From Anaerolineaceae bacterium UBA4799 (lineage in GTDB: Bacteria; Chloroflexota; Anaerolineae; Anaerolineales; Anaerolineaceae): DNA of 14,565 nucleotides. The notes under the pieces are model-generated. The model did not search any database. It saw only the letters and a list, made by a program, of their open reading frames with translations, and was not told the origin of the DNA. Shown piece by piece: positions 12,308 through 14,565 of the stretch. How positions within the stretch are numbered: position 1 is the stretch's first letter; every line of letters begins with the position of its first letter. Location of the stretch: assembly GCA_002402725.1 (NCBI GenBank), contig DHGL01000009.1:26963-41527 (forward strand). The letters are read 5' to 3'. A program made the translations under genes and the position numbers.

Positions 12308-14565
12308 ATGGGAAATTTCAAAGACCTGGACCTGACAATCGGTTTTCATGCACTCGACTCTTCCGAAGTCGCTGAAAAATTGCAGACCGAATTGACCCTT
12401 GGTCTGACATCTGAAGAAGCTGCCCGGAGACTCGCTCTGTTTGGACGAAATGAACTTACCGCTAAAAAAGGTACCACCTTCCTGCAGCGTGTGATCAACG
12501 CGCTTAATAACTTCGTGGTAATCCTGCTGCTCGTCGCTGCCATTGTTTCAGCGCTGCTGGGAGATTACGTTGAAGCCGCCGTGATCATGGCAATTGTCAT
12601 CCTCAATACCATTTTGAGTGTTGTGCAGGAAAGCAGGGCCGAAGAGGCGTTGGCTGCCCTGAAAAGGATGGCCGCACCTGAAGCCTCAGTACTGCGCGAC
12701 GGGCATCGTGTAAATATTCCCGCGCCTGAACTCGTCCCGGGTGATGTAGTTTTCCTGGAAGCCGGTAATTTCATTCCCGCGGATTTACGCCTGGTGGAAT
12801 CTATTAATATGCGCATCGATGAAGCCGCGCTTACCGGCGAATCGGTGCCGGTGCAAAAGAACGCATCTTTCCGGCTGGAACACGATATTCCCCTGGGTGA
12901 CCGTAAGAATACCGCCTTCATGGGTACTACCGTTACTTACGGGCGTGGTGAGGGCATCGTCATTGGTACGGGCATGAAAACACAACTGGGTATGATCGCC
13001 GACATGCTCCAAAGCGTTGAAGAAGAAGAAACTCCCTTACAGAAACGCCTGGATTCCCTTGGGAAGGTGCTGGGGTGGGCATCCCTGGGCATTTGTGCAC
13101 TTGTTTTTGTGGTGATCGTTGTACGCCACTTGCTCGGCCCGAATGGCTCTGCAGGGCTAATAAAAACCCTGGTGGATGGATTTATGATCGCGGTCAGCCT
13201 GGCCATCGCCGCCGTACCGGAAGGTCTGCCAGCCGTAGTGACCATCAGCCTGGCGATGGGTATGCGCGAAATGGTGCGGCGCCACGCGCTCATCCGCAAA
13301 CTCGCCTCGGTTGAGACGCTCGGTTCTGCAACAGTGATTTGCTCCGATAAGACCGGCACTCTCACGCAGAACGAAATGACCGTCACCCGCATCTGGGTTG
13401 ATGATAAGGATTTTGAAATCACCGGTACTGGTTATACGCCGACGGGTGATTTTCTCTACAAGGGGAACAAAATTGACGTAAGTGAATACCCGGCACTCGC
13501 CACAACCTTGTGGGTAGGCGTGCTCAACAACGATTCCTACCTCGAAACGGTCAGTGATGCTGGCTGCGATAGTTACCATCTCATCGGAGACCCCACAGAA
13601 GGATCGATCATCGTGGCAGCAGCGAAAGCCGGCGTCATTTTGGGTGAACTCAAGGAAAAATATCCCCGTGAAAACGAGGTTCCATTCGACTCGACACGCA
13701 AACGGATGGTCACCATCCACTCAACCAGAGGGGTACAAGTAAATGATGCCTCGCCAATCCATGATGAATCAAAGAAGGATTGGTACGCAATCGTCGTCAA
13801 AGGCGCACCAGACATTGTCTTGAACCTTTGCAACAAATACACTCAGATTGACGATAGCGAGCATAATTTAAATGAAGAAGACCGCAAGCGTATTTTAGAT
13901 GCAAATGACAACCTGACCAAAGACGCCCTGCGGGTACTGGGTTTGGCTTACAAGCTCGTTCCCAATGCACCGAAGGCGAATGGCAGCGAACTGGATATTG
14001 AAGACCTTGAGCGCGACCTGGTTTTTGTAGGGATGGTGGGAATGATCGACCCGGCACGTACAGAGGTTAAACCAGCGTTGGAAAAAGCGCGCAAAGCAGG
14101 TATTCGGACCATCATGATTACCGGGGATTACCCAAACACCGCCGCTGCCATCGCCAAATCCATCAACCTGCTTTTACCAGGCCGTAATGTGCGCACGGGC
14201 TCTGAATTGAACCTGCTCAGCGATGAAGAGGTCCGCGAAGCGGTAAAGACCACAGACGTTTTTGCCCGGGTCTCGCCAGAGCACAAGATGAAGATTGTTG
14301 ACGCGCTGCGCGCCAACGACCAGGTAGTCGCCATGACCGGTGATGGAGTAAACGACGCCCCAGCAATCAAGCGTGCGGATATCGGAGTCGCCATGGGTAT
14401 CACCGGAACGGATGTTGCCAAAGAGACCGCCGACATGGTGCTCACGGATGACAATTACGCCAGCATTGTTTCTGCCATAGAACAGGGACGCATAATCTAT
14501 AGTAATATCCGTAAATTTGTCTATTATCTGATTTCATGCAACATCGCCGAGATCATGATCATCTT
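12308..14565 (+). CDS. P-type cation-transporting ATPase, P2A Ca2+-ATPase-like (truncated by window end)
   Basis: An open frame of 752 codons running off the window; the last two or so transmembrane blocks are missing only because the window stops. It is a membrane pump driven by a phospho-aspartate cycle. Seen in order: N-terminal cation-ATPase domain (FHALDSSEVAEKL, GLTSEEAARRLALFGRNEL), a first membrane pair (about 66-107), actuator motif LTGES (175-179), PEGLP (304-308) in membrane segment 4, phosphorylation site CSDKTGTLTQN with Asp347, nucleotide-domain VVKGAP, hinge MITGD, and GDGVNDAP (678-685). The final visible segment ISCNIAE places Asn and Glu as in the Ca2+ site of SERCA. GGAG (12296-12299) is 8 bp before the ATG. 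Ca2+ is most likely; Mn2+ or another cation remains possible. Its own promoter was not identified with confidence in 12172-12307. Confidence 0.9.
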   Translation, partial: MGNFKDLDLTIGFHALDSSEVAEKLQTELTLGLTSEEAARRLALFGRNELTAKKGTTFLQRVINALNNFVVILLLVAAIVSALLGDYVEAAVIMAIVILNTILSVVQESRAEEALAALKRMAAPEASVLRDGHRVNIPAPELVPGDVVFLEAGNFIPADLRLVESINMRIDEAALTGESVPVQKNASFRLEHDIPLGDRKNTAFMGTTVTYGRGEGIVIGTGMKTQLGMIADMLQSVEEEETPLQKRLDSLGKVLGWASLGICALVFVVIVVRHLLGPNGSAGLIKTLVDGFMIAVSLAIAAVPEGLPAVVTISLAMGMREMVRRHALIRKLASVETLGSATVICSDKTGTLTQNEMTVTRIWVDDKDFEITGTGYTPTGDFLYKGNKIDVSEYPALATTLWVGVLNNDSYLETVSDAGCDSYHLIGDPTEGSIIVAAAKAGVILGELKEKYPRENEVPFDSTRKRMVTIHSTRGVQVNDASPIHDESKKDWYAIVVKGAPDIVLNLCNKYTQIDDSEHNLNEEDRKRILDANDNLTKDALRVLGLAYKLVPNAPKANGSELDIEDLERDLVFVGMVGMIDPARTEVKPALEKARKAGIRTIMITGDYPNTAAAIAKSINLLLPGRNVRTGSELNLLSDEEVREAVKTTDVFARVSPEHKMKIVDALRANDQVVAMTGDGVNDAPAIKRADIGVAMGITGTDVAKETADMVLTDDNYASIVSAIEQGRIIYSNIRKFVYYLISCNIAEIMII

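Overview
The window looks like chromosomal DNA of an anaerobic bacterium, most plausibly a Chloroflexota (Anaerolineae-like) organism. The main clue is the solute-binding lipoprotein, whose lipobox cysteine is followed by a Pro/Ala/Glu/Thr-rich linker (APKPTEAPA..., then ATEAPA repeats), a style common in that class. The mix of intracellular GH3 glycosidase, M20D amidohydrolase and Liv-type amino-acid transporter also fits. This placement is an inference, because no rRNA or other marker gene is present.

Layout. (1) 1-206: upstream region of a GH3 gene, with a 19-bp direct repeat at 42-bp spacing and a dyad just before the start codon. (2) 207-2630 (+): GH3 beta-glycosidase. (3) 2688-3038 (-): small single-domain cupin, convergent with GH3. 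(4) 3039-3246: divergent regulatory region with three 14-bp tandem repeats abutting a near-consensus sigma-70 promoter. (5) 3247-4515 (+): M20D amidohydrolase. (6) 4516-4886: gap with no convincing gene. (7) 4887-5942 (+): carbamoyltransferase of the knotted AOTCase/SOTCase/YgeW type. (8) 5998-6044: strong hairpin between convergent genes. (9) 6094-6525 (-): Nudix hydrolase. (10) 6526-6956: AT-rich promoter region and a long structured leader. (11) 6957-12063 (+): a complete five-gene branched-chain-amino-acid-type ABC transporter in the order binding protein, LivH, LivM, LivG, LivF, ending in a structured terminator. (12) 12308 to the window edge (+): P2A-type, Ca2+-ATPase-like cation pump, cut by the window end.

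How the parts work together. The Liv cluster is one tight operon: the last three genes overlap or nearly overlap, and a strong hairpin separates the abundant binding protein from the membrane and ATPase genes. The M20D amidohydrolase and the carbamoyltransferase could act in acyl- or carbamoyl-amino-acid metabolism, with the transporter supplying amino acids, but nothing in the sequence ties them into one pathway. The cupin and amidohydrolase share a divergent control region. The GH3 enzyme and the cation pump look like independent units.

I found no rRNA, tRNA, CRISPR array, insertion sequence or phage gene, and no wholly new system. The observations most worth following up are the degenerate ABC signature in LivG, the carbamoyltransferase that lacks the ornithine-binding SMG motif, the triple 14-bp repeat beside the M20D promoter, and several structured leader or intercistronic RNA elements.
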